DNA of 50,002 nucleotides from Dinghuibacter sp035492835. Lineage in GTDB: Bacteria > Bacteroidota > Bacteroidia > Chitinophagales > Chitinophagaceae. The DNA is taken from positions 1-50,002 of the forward strand of contig NZ_DATJIY010000158.1 in NCBI RefSeq assembly GCF_035492835.1, read 5' to 3'. The position numbers were made by a program, and so were the translations under genes. Numbering within the stretch: position 1 is the stretch's first letter; each line of letters opens with the position of its first letter. Below are positions 40,652 through 48,301 of the stretch, in pieces. The notes under the pieces are model-generated. The model searched no databases. It worked only from the letters and a program-made list of their open reading frames with translations, and had not been told where the DNA came from.

Positions 40652-41356
40652 ATGACCAGGTACTCAAAACAAGCAAGACTGTTGCTGGCAGTGGATTGTA
40701 TCATCTTTGGCTTTGACGGGAAAGAACTAAAACTGTTACTCATCAAAAGGGGCATGGAGCCTGAAAAAGGGAAATGGAGCTTGATGGGCGGTTTTGTGCA
40801 GGCGGACGAGGACTCCGAGACGGCCGCCGCCCGCATCCTTCAACAGCTCACCGGTCTGGAAGGGGTCTATCTGGAACAGCTCCATCTCTTCAGCGGCCCC
40901 GCCCGGGACCCCGCCGAACGGACGGTTTCCGTGGCCTACTTTGCCCTGATCAATATACACGACTATGAAAATCAACTCAACGAGGACTATCGCGCCGAGT
41001 GGTTCCCCATCCACGAGACCCCGCGCCTGATTTTCGACCATACGGAGATGGTATCCATGGCGAAAGCCAAGTTGCAATATAAGGCCGCCTTCCATCCCAT
41101 ACTGTTCGAGCTGCTGCCCGGTAAATTTACCATTCCGGAATTGCAAACGTTGTACGAAGCCATTTACGACACCACGCTCGATAAGCGGAACTTCAGCAGG
41201 AAGGTATTGTCGACGGGGCTGCTCATAAAGCAAAAAGACAAGGATAAAGAGAACTCCAAAAAGGGCGCATTCTATTTCAAATTGGATAAAAAACGGTATT
41301 CCGCGAAGTTCCACGCGTTCTTAAATTTCATTCCCAATCCGGATAACTTGAAGTGA
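40652..41356 (+). CDS. araR: Nudix-type transcriptional regulator of arabinose catabolism (AraR)
   Basis: The start is the ATG at 40652 (MTRYSKQARLLLAVDCIIFG); the frame is open upstream only to a TTG. The product has 234 residues. Residues about 8-140 form a Nudix fold, but the Nudix box GFVQADEDSETAAARILQQL lacks the catalytic Glu residues: RE-x-x-EE is replaced by RILQQL, so hydrolase activity is not expected. Residues about 155-225 form a winged helix (TIPELQTLYEAIYDTTLDKR, NFSRKVLSTGLLI). This is the layout of NrtR-like regulators, and of the Bacteroidota AraR studied in Bacteroides thetaiotaomicron, a repressor released by L-arabinose. The gene immediately precedes araBDA on the same strand and a palindromic operator-like site lies between. 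The assignment to arabinose rests on this context. Confidence 0.88.
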   Translation: MTRYSKQARLLLAVDCIIFGFDGKELKLLLIKRGMEPEKGKWSLMGGFVQADEDSETAAARILQQLTGLEGVYLEQLHLFSGPARDPAERTVSVAYFALINIHDYENQLNEDYRAEWFPIHETPRLIFDHTEMVSMAKAKLQYKAAFHPILFELLPGKFTIPELQTLYEAIYDTTLDKRNFSRKVLSTGLLIKQKDKDKENSKKGAFYFKLDKKRYSAKFHAFLNFIPNPDNLK

Positions 41357-41396
41357 CCGCGACCCGTAGGCGGACCGGAGAAAAATTTGGGTGGTT

Positions 41397-41416
41397 AAAA
41401 TAATACGTGTTATTTT
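41397..41416. promoter_or_regulatory. Probable AraR operator upstream of araBDA
   Basis: The 20-base sequence AAAATAATACGTGTTATTTT is an inverted repeat: AAAATAA and TTATTTT pair fully around a central ACGT, with one mismatched pair. It lies 17 bases before the araB ATG and 40 bases after araR. Its AT-richness contrasts with the GC-rich surroundings. Position over the promoter region suits repression by AraR. The site is seen; the factor is inferred from context. Confidence 0.65.
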
Positions 41417-41433
41417 GACAATTATTGCCCCAT

Positions 41434-43074
41434 ATGGAACAGGGAAAGGAAAATTACGTCATTGGCATGGACTTCGGCACCGATTCGGTCAGGTCCATCA
41501 TCGTGGACGCCGCGGACGGGCGCGAGATCGCAGCGTCGGTGTTCTACTATCCGCGCTGGAAGGCGGGACGTTACTGCGACCCGGCGGAAAACCGCTACCG
41601 CCAGCATCCCCTGGACTATATCGAGGGCATCGAGGCCACGGTAAAGGATTGCGTCCGGCAGGCGGGCCCCGAAAAAGCCCGCGCCGTGCGGGCAATCAGC
41701 GTGGATACTACGGGGTCGACGCCGGTGGCCGTGGACCGGTCGGGTACCCCGCTGGGGCTGCTGCCCGGTTTCGAGGAGGACCCGAACGCGCTTTTCGTAT
41801 TGTGGAAGGACCATACGGCGACCCGGGAGGCCGCCGAAATCAATGCCCATGCGGCCAGATACGAGACCAACTACCTCCGCTTCGTGGGGGGGATATATTC
41901 GTCGGAATGGTTCTGGGCAAAGCTGCTGCACGTGCTGCGTACGGACCCAAGGGTCCGCGCGGCCACCTGGTCCTGGGTCGAGCACTGCGACTGGGTGCCC
42001 TTCCTGCTGACCGGGGGAACGGACGTAAACGCCATGAAACGAAGCGTTTGCGCCGCCGGTCATAAGGCGCTGTGGGCGGCGGAGTTTGGCGGGTTGCCAC
42101 CGGACAGCTGGTTCACCGCGCTCGACCCGCTGTTACAAGGATTTACCGATCGACTGTTCACCGATACCTATCCGGCGGATGAAGCCGCCGGCACCCTCAA
42201 CGCTGAATGGGCGACCCGTTTGGGGTTGCCCCCGGACGTGCGCGTGGGGGTGGGCGCGTTTGACGCACATATGGGCGCCGTGGGCGGACAAATCGAGCCC
42301 TACCACCTGAGCAAGGTGATGGGGACGTCGACTTGCGATATGCTGGTGGCGCCGGCCGCCGACCTCGGGGACACCTTGGTAAAGGGCATCTGCGGGCAGG
42401 TCAACGGGTCGGTGATCCCCGGGCTCATCGGGCTGGAGGCCGGGCAATCGGCCTTTGGGGACACGTATGCGTGGTGGAGGGACGTCCTGTTGTGGCCGGT
42501 GAGGCGGTTTTTGCCCGCGGAGCAGGCGGATGCCATTGGTGAAAAGCTGATCGGCGCCCTGACGGAAGCTGCCGCGGGTCTGCCGGTCAAAGAGGACGAC
42601 CCGCTCGCCCTCGACTGGCTCAACGGCCGGCGAACACCGGACGCCAACCAGGAGGTCCGGGGGGCGATCCTCGGGCTGGACCTGTCGACCGACGCGCCGC
42701 GTCTCTTCAAGGCCTGGGTGGAAGCCACGTGTTTCGGGGCCAAAGCCATCGTGGACCGGTTCCGCCAGGAAGGCGTTCCGGTCAACGGCTTGATCGGGTT
42801 GGGCGGGGTCGCCCGGAAATCGCCCTATATCATGCAGGTCATGGCCGACGTCATGGACATGCCGATCCGGATCCACCGGTCCGAACAGACGTGCGCGCTG
42901 GGCGCGGCCATGTTTGCGGCGACGGTGGCAGGGGTGTACGCCAGCGTCGGGGAGGCGATGGCGGCCATGGGGCCGGGGTTCGACCTGGAGTACAGGCCCG
43001 ATCCGGTGCGGGCTGCGGTGTACGCCCGGCGGTATCAACGATATTTGGAACTGGGTCAGTTTCAGGCCAACTAG
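41434..43074 (+). CDS. araB: Ribulokinase
   Basis: The start is the ATG at 41434 (MEQGKENYVIGMDFGTDSVR); an upstream TTG at 41425 is less likely. The product has 546 residues, the normal length. It is a FGGY-family sugar kinase that phosphorylates L-ribulose to L-ribulose 5-phosphate. The N-terminal ATPase phosphate-1 loop is GMDFGTDSVRSIIVD, the substrate half has WKDHTATREAAEIN and EWFWAKLLHVLRTDP, and the C-terminal half has KVMGTSTCDMLV, GQVNGSVIPGLIGLEAGQSA and LIGLGGVARKSPYIMQVMAD. These are hallmark AraB sequences rather than xylulokinase. It is the first gene of the araBDA operon; araD starts 25 bases after its stop. Confidence 0.96.
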   Translation: MEQGKENYVIGMDFGTDSVRSIIVDAADGREIAASVFYYPRWKAGRYCDPAENRYRQHPLDYIEGIEATVKDCVRQAGPEKARAVRAISVDTTGSTPVAVDRSGTPLGLLPGFEEDPNALFVLWKDHTATREAAEINAHAARYETNYLRFVGGIYSSEWFWAKLLHVLRTDPRVRAATWSWVEHCDWVPFLLTGGTDVNAMKRSVCAAGHKALWAAEFGGLPPDSWFTALDPLLQGFTDRLFTDTYPADEAAGTLNAEWATRLGLPPDVRVGVGAFDAHMGAVGGQIEPYHLSKVMGTSTCDMLVAPAADLGDTLVKGICGQVNGSVIPGLIGLEAGQSAFGDTYAWWRDVLLWPVRRFLPAEQADAIGEKLIGALTEAAAGLPVKEDDPLALDWLNGRRTPDANQEVRGAILGLDLSTDAPRLFKAWVEATCFGAKAIVDRFRQEGVPVNGLIGLGGVARKSPYIMQVMADVMDMPIRIHRSEQTCALGAAMFAATVAGVYASVGEAMAAMGPGFDLEYRPDPVRAAVYARRYQRYLELGQFQAN

Positions 43075-43099
43075 ATAATTTTAAGAAAAAACGGGAACG

Positions 43100-43798
43100 A
43101 TGTCATCCTATCAAAGCATACGCGAAGCCGCTTTCGAAGCCAACATGCAGCTCCCCCGGCTGGGGTTGGTGCTGTTCACCTTCGGGAACGTGAGCGCCGC
43201 CGACCGGGCGGCGGGGGTCTTCGCGATCAAGCCCAGCGGAGTCCCCTACGAGCTCCTGTCGCCGGCCAAAATGGTCATCGTCGATTTTGACGGCAAGACC
43301 GTCGAGGGTAGCCTGCGGCCGTCTTCGGACACGCTGACGCACGCGGTTTTGTACAAGCACTGGCCTTCGATCGGGGCCATCGCACACACGCACTCTGTCT
43401 ACGCGACGTCATGGGCGCAATCGCAGCGCGACATCCCCATCTACGGGACTACACACGCGGACCACACCACGTGTAACATCCCCTGCGCGCCGCCCATGGA
43501 CGACCGCATGATCGAGGGCGACTACGAATACCAGACCGGATTCCAGATCATGCAGTGCCTGGAGCAGCGGGGGCTGAGCTATGAAGAGGTAGAGATGATC
43601 CTCGTGGGGAACCACGCGCCCTTTACCTGGGGAAAGGACGCCGCCAAGGCGGTGTACAACAGCGCGGTGCTCGAGAACATCGCGCACATGGCGTACCTCA
43701 CGGAGCAGATACGGGCGGATGCGCCGGCGCTGAAGGATTCGCTCATAAAAAAACATTTTGAAAGAAAGCACGGCCCGGGCTCATACTACGGGCAATAA
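43100..43798 (+). CDS. araD: L-ribulose-5-phosphate 4-epimerase
   Basis: The enzyme has 232 residues, the family's usual size. It interconverts L-ribulose 5-phosphate and D-xylulose 5-phosphate by a zinc-dependent retro-aldol reaction. The class II aldolase fold is seen in LFTFGNVSAADRA, IKPSGVPYELLSPAKMVIVD, and RPSSDTLTH. Zinc ligands are the two histidines in AHTHSVYATSWAQ and the later one in LVGNHAPFTWGKDA. The C-terminal GSYYGQ carries the tyrosine used as a catalytic acid in the E. coli enzyme. It lies between araB and araA, 2 bases from the latter. Confidence 0.97.
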   Translation: MSSYQSIREAAFEANMQLPRLGLVLFTFGNVSAADRAAGVFAIKPSGVPYELLSPAKMVIVDFDGKTVEGSLRPSSDTLTHAVLYKHWPSIGAIAHTHSVYATSWAQSQRDIPIYGTTHADHTTCNIPCAPPMDDRMIEGDYEYQTGFQIMQCLEQRGLSYEEVEMILVGNHAPFTWGKDAAKAVYNSAVLENIAHMAYLTEQIRADAPALKDSLIKKHFERKHGPGSYYGQ

Positions 43799-43800
43799 CT

Positions 43801-45279
43801 ATGAACGATCTGAAAACTTTCGAAGCCTGGTTCGTCACCGGTAGCCAGCACCTCTATGGGGAAGAAACCCTCCGCCAGGTGGCGGAGCACGCGCTGATCG
43901 TGGCCGACGCGCTCAACGATTCGCCGCTGATCCCCGTCCGCATCGTGTGTAAACCCGTGGTAAAAACGCCGGAGGAAATCCACCGCTTGTTGCAGGAGGC
44001 CAACGCCGCGAAGGATTGCGTGGGGATCATTGCGTGGATGCACACGTTTTCTCCGGCAAAAATGTGGATCGGCGGCCTTAAGGCGCTGCAGAAACCGCTG
44101 CTGCACCTGCATACGCAGTTCAACAGGGACATCCCCTGGAGCGACATAGACATGGACTTCATGAACCTCAACCAAAGCGCCCACGGCGACCGGGAGTTTG
44201 GCTTTATCATGAGCCGGATGCGGCTCAACCGGAAGGTGGTTACCGGGCACTGGCAGGACCCGCAGGTCCACGAAAGGCTCGCCGCCTGGCTGCGCGCGGC
44301 CTGTGGCTGGCATGACTGGCAGGGTGCTAAGTTCGTGCGTTTTGGCGACAACATGCGGCAGGTAGCCGTGACCGAGGGGGACAAGGTGGAGGCTGAGATC
44401 AAGTTCGGCTATTCGGTGAATACGCATGGCGTGGGCGACCTGGCCGCGGAAATCGCGGCGGTCCCGGCGTCCACGGTCGAGGAGTTGATCGCCGACTACC
44501 ACCGCAGCTATACGATGACGCCCGCATTGTTCACGAGCCCCGCTTTGAGGGACGCCACGCGGATCGAGGCGGGGTTGCGGTCGTTCCTGCAAAAAGGCGG
44601 ATACAAGGGTTATACCGATACGTTCGAGGACTTACACGGTATCGTGCAGCTGCCGGGTATCGCCACACAGCGCCTGATGGCCGAAGGCTATGGCTTTGGC
44701 GCCGAGGGTGATTGGAAAACGGCAGCCCTCGTCCGCGCGATGAAGGTGATGGCCACCGGGTTGAAAGGGGGTAATTCCTTTATGGAAGACTATACCTATC
44801 ACTTCGACCCGAACAACCCGCTGGTGCTGGGATCGCACATGCTCGAAATCTGCCCGTCCATTGCCGACGATACGCCCTCCTGCGAAATCCACCCGTTGGG
44901 GATCGGCGGCAAGGCCGACCCGGTGCGGCTGGTGTTCAACTCCGCGGCGGGTCCCGCGCTCAACGCCTCCATCGTCGACATGGGGAACCGCTTCCGGTTG
45001 CTCGTCAACGAGGTCGTTGCGGTAAGCCCCATCCATAGCCTGCCCAAGCTACCCGTTGCCCGCGTGCTGTGGAAGCCTTATCCCGACATGGCCACGGGCT
45101 GTACCGCCTGGATCTATGCCGGAGGGGCGCACCACACGTGCTACAGCCAGAACCTCACGTCGGAACACCTGGAAGACTTCGCCGAAATGGCGGGGATCGA
45201 GCTGGTGCTGATCGACCGGAATACGAAATTACACGCCCTCAAAAATGAGTTGCGGTGGAGCGAAGCGTACTATCGCTAA
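43801..45279 (+). CDS. araA: L-arabinose isomerase
   Basis: The enzyme has 492 residues and converts L-arabinose to L-ribulose. It opens with WFVTGSQHLYGEETLRQVAE and contains GIIAWMHTFSPAKMWIGGL and LHTQFNRDIPWSDIDMDFMN, all typical AraA blocks. The metal ligands are the glutamates in GAEGDWKTAALVRA and NSFMEDYTYHF, and the histidines in LGSHMLEICPSI and AGGAHHTCYSQNL. It ends the araB-araD-araA operon, and its stop codon overlaps the convergent beta-helix gene by 4 bases. No arabinose transporter gene is next to it. Confidence 0.98.
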   Translation: MNDLKTFEAWFVTGSQHLYGEETLRQVAEHALIVADALNDSPLIPVRIVCKPVVKTPEEIHRLLQEANAAKDCVGIIAWMHTFSPAKMWIGGLKALQKPLLHLHTQFNRDIPWSDIDMDFMNLNQSAHGDREFGFIMSRMRLNRKVVTGHWQDPQVHERLAAWLRAACGWHDWQGAKFVRFGDNMRQVAVTEGDKVEAEIKFGYSVNTHGVGDLAAEIAAVPASTVEELIADYHRSYTMTPALFTSPALRDATRIEAGLRSFLQKGGYKGYTDTFEDLHGIVQLPGIATQRLMAEGYGFGAEGDWKTAALVRAMKVMATGLKGGNSFMEDYTYHFDPNNPLVLGSHMLEICPSIADDTPSCEIHPLGIGGKADPVRLVFNSAAGPALNASIVDMGNRFRLLVNEVVAVSPIHSLPKLPVARVLWKPYPDMATGCTAWIYAGGAHHTCYSQNLTSEHLEDFAEMAGIELVLIDRNTKLHALKNELRWSEAYYR

Positions 45280-46916
45280 TGACAGGCTCCCATGTTGTAG
45301 TGCCCTGCATAGGGGATGGCGACGCCATTGAAGTCGGTGGCGCCGACGTTGATGCCAAACCAGGCCGCCAGGTCGATGCCATATGCGCTTAGCGCCGAAC
45401 CCGCCTGGAGCGTATAGCTGGTCAGGGTGCCGGGTGTCCCGGTTCCTATAGTGGTTGCGTCGCCCGCGTTGCTGAAATGGGGGTCGATCCCGATACCGTA
45501 CTGGGTGCCTTTATACATCTCGTTGCCGGTGGTAATCACGGAGGCGATATATAAGTATGTCGCGCCGTTGATCGAAAATTGCGTGGGACCGCCCTGCGCC
45601 CAGTAACAGTTGTTGAGGAACCACGCGACGCTGGTATCGCCGGCGCAATAGACTACGCCCGGCCCGCTGACGGTCTCCAGGATGTTGTTATAAAAAGCGC
45701 TATGGTTGCCGCCATAAACGTAGACCGGCGTAGCGTTAGGAGAATAGATCGTATTGTTATAAAAGAGGTTTCCCGTGCAGCCGGGGCCGGTGACGATTCC
45801 CCCATATGCCGTGTTGCCCGAGGCGTCGCCGACGCTGATGTTGTAGCGGACGACGTTGCCGCTATTGTGTCCGCGGGTGTCGCCGTATTCCCACACCAGG
45901 AAACCCGCTGCCGCGTTGCCATGGCTGTAGTTGTATTGCACGACGCTGTGGGTGACGCCGCCGTCCAGGTCGAAACCGTCGCCGTCGGCTTTTCCCGCAC
46001 CGGTACCGTTACCGTATGCCTCGTTGTACTGAAAGACCAGGTTGGTCGCGTCATAACACCAGATCGCCGCCGGGCCGCCGCTGGTGGAACCGCAGTCCCA
46101 GCCGTTGTTGTAAGCAACGTTGTGTTCGATGGTTCCGCCGCCCGCTTCCCCCACGAGGATGCCGTCGCCCGAGTGGTTGTCGGTTTTGGCGCTTATGCCC
46201 AGGTTATTGTACACTTTGTTATAGCCGATATATACGCTGGGAAAAGCGTAGGCCGTGCTGCCCGCCTTACCCTGATTACCCAGGCAGGTGAGGCCATAGG
46301 CGCCGTTATCGTGTACGGCATTGTGGCTGGCCTCGATTTTGGCATAGCCGCTCTGGCTGCCATCGGCGGGCCCGGAGAGGAAGACGATCCCGGCCGTTTG
46401 AAAACCGCTGACGTCGCAATAGTCGACGGTACAGCTCCCCAGTTGCGCGTTGCCGCCCTGGTCGGTATAGAATTCGATACCCGAACCCTGGTTGCCGCTT
46501 TGGGCGCTGCCGGTCCAGTTACCGGTGACTTTCAGGCTGTCGATGGTGACATTGCTTTTGTTATAGACGTAAATGCCGGTGCCGGTACCGGCGTCGATGG
46601 TAGCCAAGCCGTTGCCATAGCTTTTCAGCACGACCCCATCGCTGCTGACAACCAGGTTGCCGGCGAAGGTCTGGCCGCCCTCGAAGAGGATCATGTTGCC
46701 CGTCTGGAAGGGTGTGGCGTTGACTTTGGCGATCGTCTTCCAGGCGGTTGACGGGGACGAGCCGTCGTGGCTGTCGTTGCCAGTGGGGCTGACGTAGAAG
46801 ACGGTGGGGGGCGGGGTCAGACCGCCGCCGCCGTTTGGCGAAGCGCCTTTTTTGCCGCACGCGGTCAGGAGGAGCGCGCCAAGGATTACAGAGCCCGTGA
46901 GTTTGGAGGTAAACAT
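45276..46916 (-). CDS. Right-handed beta-helix lipoprotein (putative polysaccharide lyase-like)
   Basis: The start is the ATG at 46916 (MFTSKLTGSVILGALLLTAC); the upstream in-frame codon at 46925 is a TTG. The product has 546 residues with a lipobox LTAC at residues 17-20, so it is a lipoprotein, and a short Gly/Pro linker follows. From about residue 40 FYVSPTGNDSHDGSSPSTAW is the standard opening of pectate-lyase-superfamily beta-helix proteins. Repeated rungs with asparagine ladders (SHNAVHDNGAYG, GYNKVYNNLG, EHNVAYNNGW, QYNEAYGNGTG, YNYSHGNAAAGF) cover about 90-430. I cannot identify a catalytic Arg or Lys or a Ca site with confidence, so lyase, hydrolase or binding activity remains open. 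The convergent overlap with araA is only 4 bases. Confidence 0.85.
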   Translation of the reverse strand: MFTSKLTGSVILGALLLTACGKKGASPNGGGGLTPPPTVFYVSPTGNDSHDGSSPSTAWKTIAKVNATPFQTGNMILFEGGQTFAGNLVVSSDGVVLKSYGNGLATIDAGTGTGIYVYNKSNVTIDSLKVTGNWTGSAQSGNQGSGIEFYTDQGGNAQLGSCTVDYCDVSGFQTAGIVFLSGPADGSQSGYAKIEASHNAVHDNGAYGLTCLGNQGKAGSTAYAFPSVYIGYNKVYNNLGISAKTDNHSGDGILVGEAGGGTIEHNVAYNNGWDCGSTSGGPAAIWCYDATNLVFQYNEAYGNGTGAGKADGDGFDLDGGVTHSVVQYNYSHGNAAAGFLVWEYGDTRGHNSGNVVRYNISVGDASGNTAYGGIVTGPGCTGNLFYNNTIYSPNATPVYVYGGNHSAFYNNILETVSGPGVVYCAGDTSVAWFLNNCYWAQGGPTQFSINGATYLYIASVITTGNEMYKGTQYGIGIDPHFSNAGDATTIGTGTPGTLTSYTLQAGSALSAYGIDLAAWFGINVGATDFNGVAIPYAGHYNMGACH

Positions 46917-46962
46917 ATAGTCCAAGATACGACATCCACGCTGCGCGCCAAATACAGGCCGG

Positions 46963-47631
46963 TTAACCGATTGTTGCGAGCAGACCGGCCGGCGTCACTT
47001 CGGTGTAGTTGTGAATCATTTTCACGACGTTAGGGTATTTTTTGAATTCGTCCGGGCCATGGAGGGTGGAGAGGATGACGACCGCCTTCATACCGGCGTT
47101 GAGCGCTGCCTCCACGCCCTTGGGCGCATCCTCGAAGACGAGACAGCGAGCCGGTGGCGTATTCAGGATGGCGGCGCAGGCCAGGTAGACTTCGGGATCG
47201 GGTTTGGAGACGGCTACGTCGTCGGCGGTGACGACCGCCTGGAACAGCTCTCTTAGATGGAGGTTGTCGAGCACGAAGTCGAGGTTGAAGGGTATGGCGG
47301 CGGTGCCTATGCCCAGGGCGATACCCTCCGCGTGAGCCGTCCCCAGGAACCCGTCGAGGCCGTCTATTAGCCGCAGGTGCGGTTTGTAGGTTTGCTGGTA
47401 GCGCCGCTCCTTTTCCTGCGAATAGTTGTTGATTTCTTCTTTCGTAAAGCGACCGGGGCCAAACACCCGGTGGAAGAGCTCTTCGTTCTTGCCATACATC
47501 TGGCCGCGGATATACGCGTCCGTGAGGCCCGCCTTCAGGTCTTCATTGAGGAGGGAGGTCCACGCCCTGACATGGTATTCCATGTCGTCGATCATCGTGC
47601 CGTTCAGGTCGAAGAGAAATGCGTTGCTCAT
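46963..47631 (-). CDS. HAD-superfamily hydrolase, beta-phosphoglucomutase-like, with DxN motif I
   Basis: The start is the ATG at 47631 (MSNAFLFDLNGTMIDDMEYH), overlapping the TAA of the upstream gene by one base; the frame extends upstream only inside that gene. The product has 222 residues. HAD motif I is FDLNGTMID: nucleophile Asp8 is present, but the second Asp of DxDGT is Asn10. The cap domain (about 18-80) includes RGQMYGKNEELFHRVFG. Motif II is IGTAAIP, motif III is VSKPDPEVYL and motif IV is VFEDAPKGVEAAL with the metal-binding Glu-Asp. The fold is that of sugar-phosphate phosphatases and mutases. With the general acid/base changed, activity or substrate may differ. Substrate unknown. 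Confidence 0.88.
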   Translation of the reverse strand: MSNAFLFDLNGTMIDDMEYHVRAWTSLLNEDLKAGLTDAYIRGQMYGKNEELFHRVFGPGRFTKEEINNYSQEKERRYQQTYKPHLRLIDGLDGFLGTAHAEGIALGIGTAAIPFNLDFVLDNLHLRELFQAVVTADDVAVSKPDPEVYLACAAILNTPPARCLVFEDAPKGVEAALNAGMKAVVILSTLHGPDEFKKYPNVVKMIHNYTEVTPAGLLATIG

Positions 47632-48275
47632 TATTGATGCTCGGTGAGGCCGTTCAGGAAGGCTTCGGCTTTGGCTTTGTTTGTATTGTCCCACAATTTT
47701 TCCGCGGTGAACACGACCAGCTGATACGTCCCGTTCGTATCCGTGTAGTAGTACCCGTAATACACAAAGTGGACGCCGGAGGTCGAGCCGCGCATTTCCA
47801 TGTTCAGCACTTTCAGCCCGTTGACGGTCCGGTATTCAAGATGCGTGACGCGCATATCCGGGGCGGCGTTGCGGGCGTTCTCCACGGCCACCTCCCGGAG
47901 CTTTTCCAGGGGCAGCTCGATCTTTTCGGAAATCAGCATACCGTAGAGGTCGCCGCTTTTCATTTCGAAGGCGTATTCCTGGGGGCCTTCTTTTTTCCTG
48001 GCAAAGTTCCATTTGGTAGCGTCGATCCAGACGGCCACCGGGGGCGCCGTGGCGCTTTTGACCAGGAAGCTCGACGAGGCTTCTTTGGCGAAGGGCTTCG
48101 GATTGGTAGCGATCTTTACGGTGTCCGCGTCGGTTGTGGAGTCCGTAACTGCTTTCCAGGTGCCGTCGTCGTAGAGGATGACCTGGTCGCCGTTTTCGGT
48201 AACGGCTTTGCGTTGTGCGTGGACGGAGGTTGTAGCGGTAGTGCAGGCGAACAAAAGGAGGATTACGGTGCGCAT
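47631..48275 (-). CDS. Secreted protein of unknown function
   Basis: The product has 214 residues with a signal peptide at 1-20 (ends SVHAQ). The mature N-terminus RKAVTENGDQVILYDDGTWK is a short strand pair found at the start of many Bacteroidota secreted proteins. The rest (about 65-210) contains FLVKSATAPPVAVWIDATKW, EYAFEMKSGDLYGMLISEKI, LEYRTVNGLKVLNMEMRG and YYGYYYTDTNGTYQLVVFTA, an alpha/beta pattern I cannot assign. It is co-transcribed with the downstream HAD gene by overlap. Context gives no function. Confidence 0.8.
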   Translation of the reverse strand: MRTVILLLFACTTATTSVHAQRKAVTENGDQVILYDDGTWKAVTDSTTDADTVKIATNPKPFAKEASSSFLVKSATAPPVAVWIDATKWNFARKKEGPQEYAFEMKSGDLYGMLISEKIELPLEKLREVAVENARNAAPDMRVTHLEYRTVNGLKVLNMEMRGSTSGVHFVYYGYYYTDTNGTYQLVVFTAEKLWDNTNKAKAEAFLNGLTEHQ

Positions 48276-48301
48276 GGGAGCAAGTTACGGATTTATGTGT
48301 C

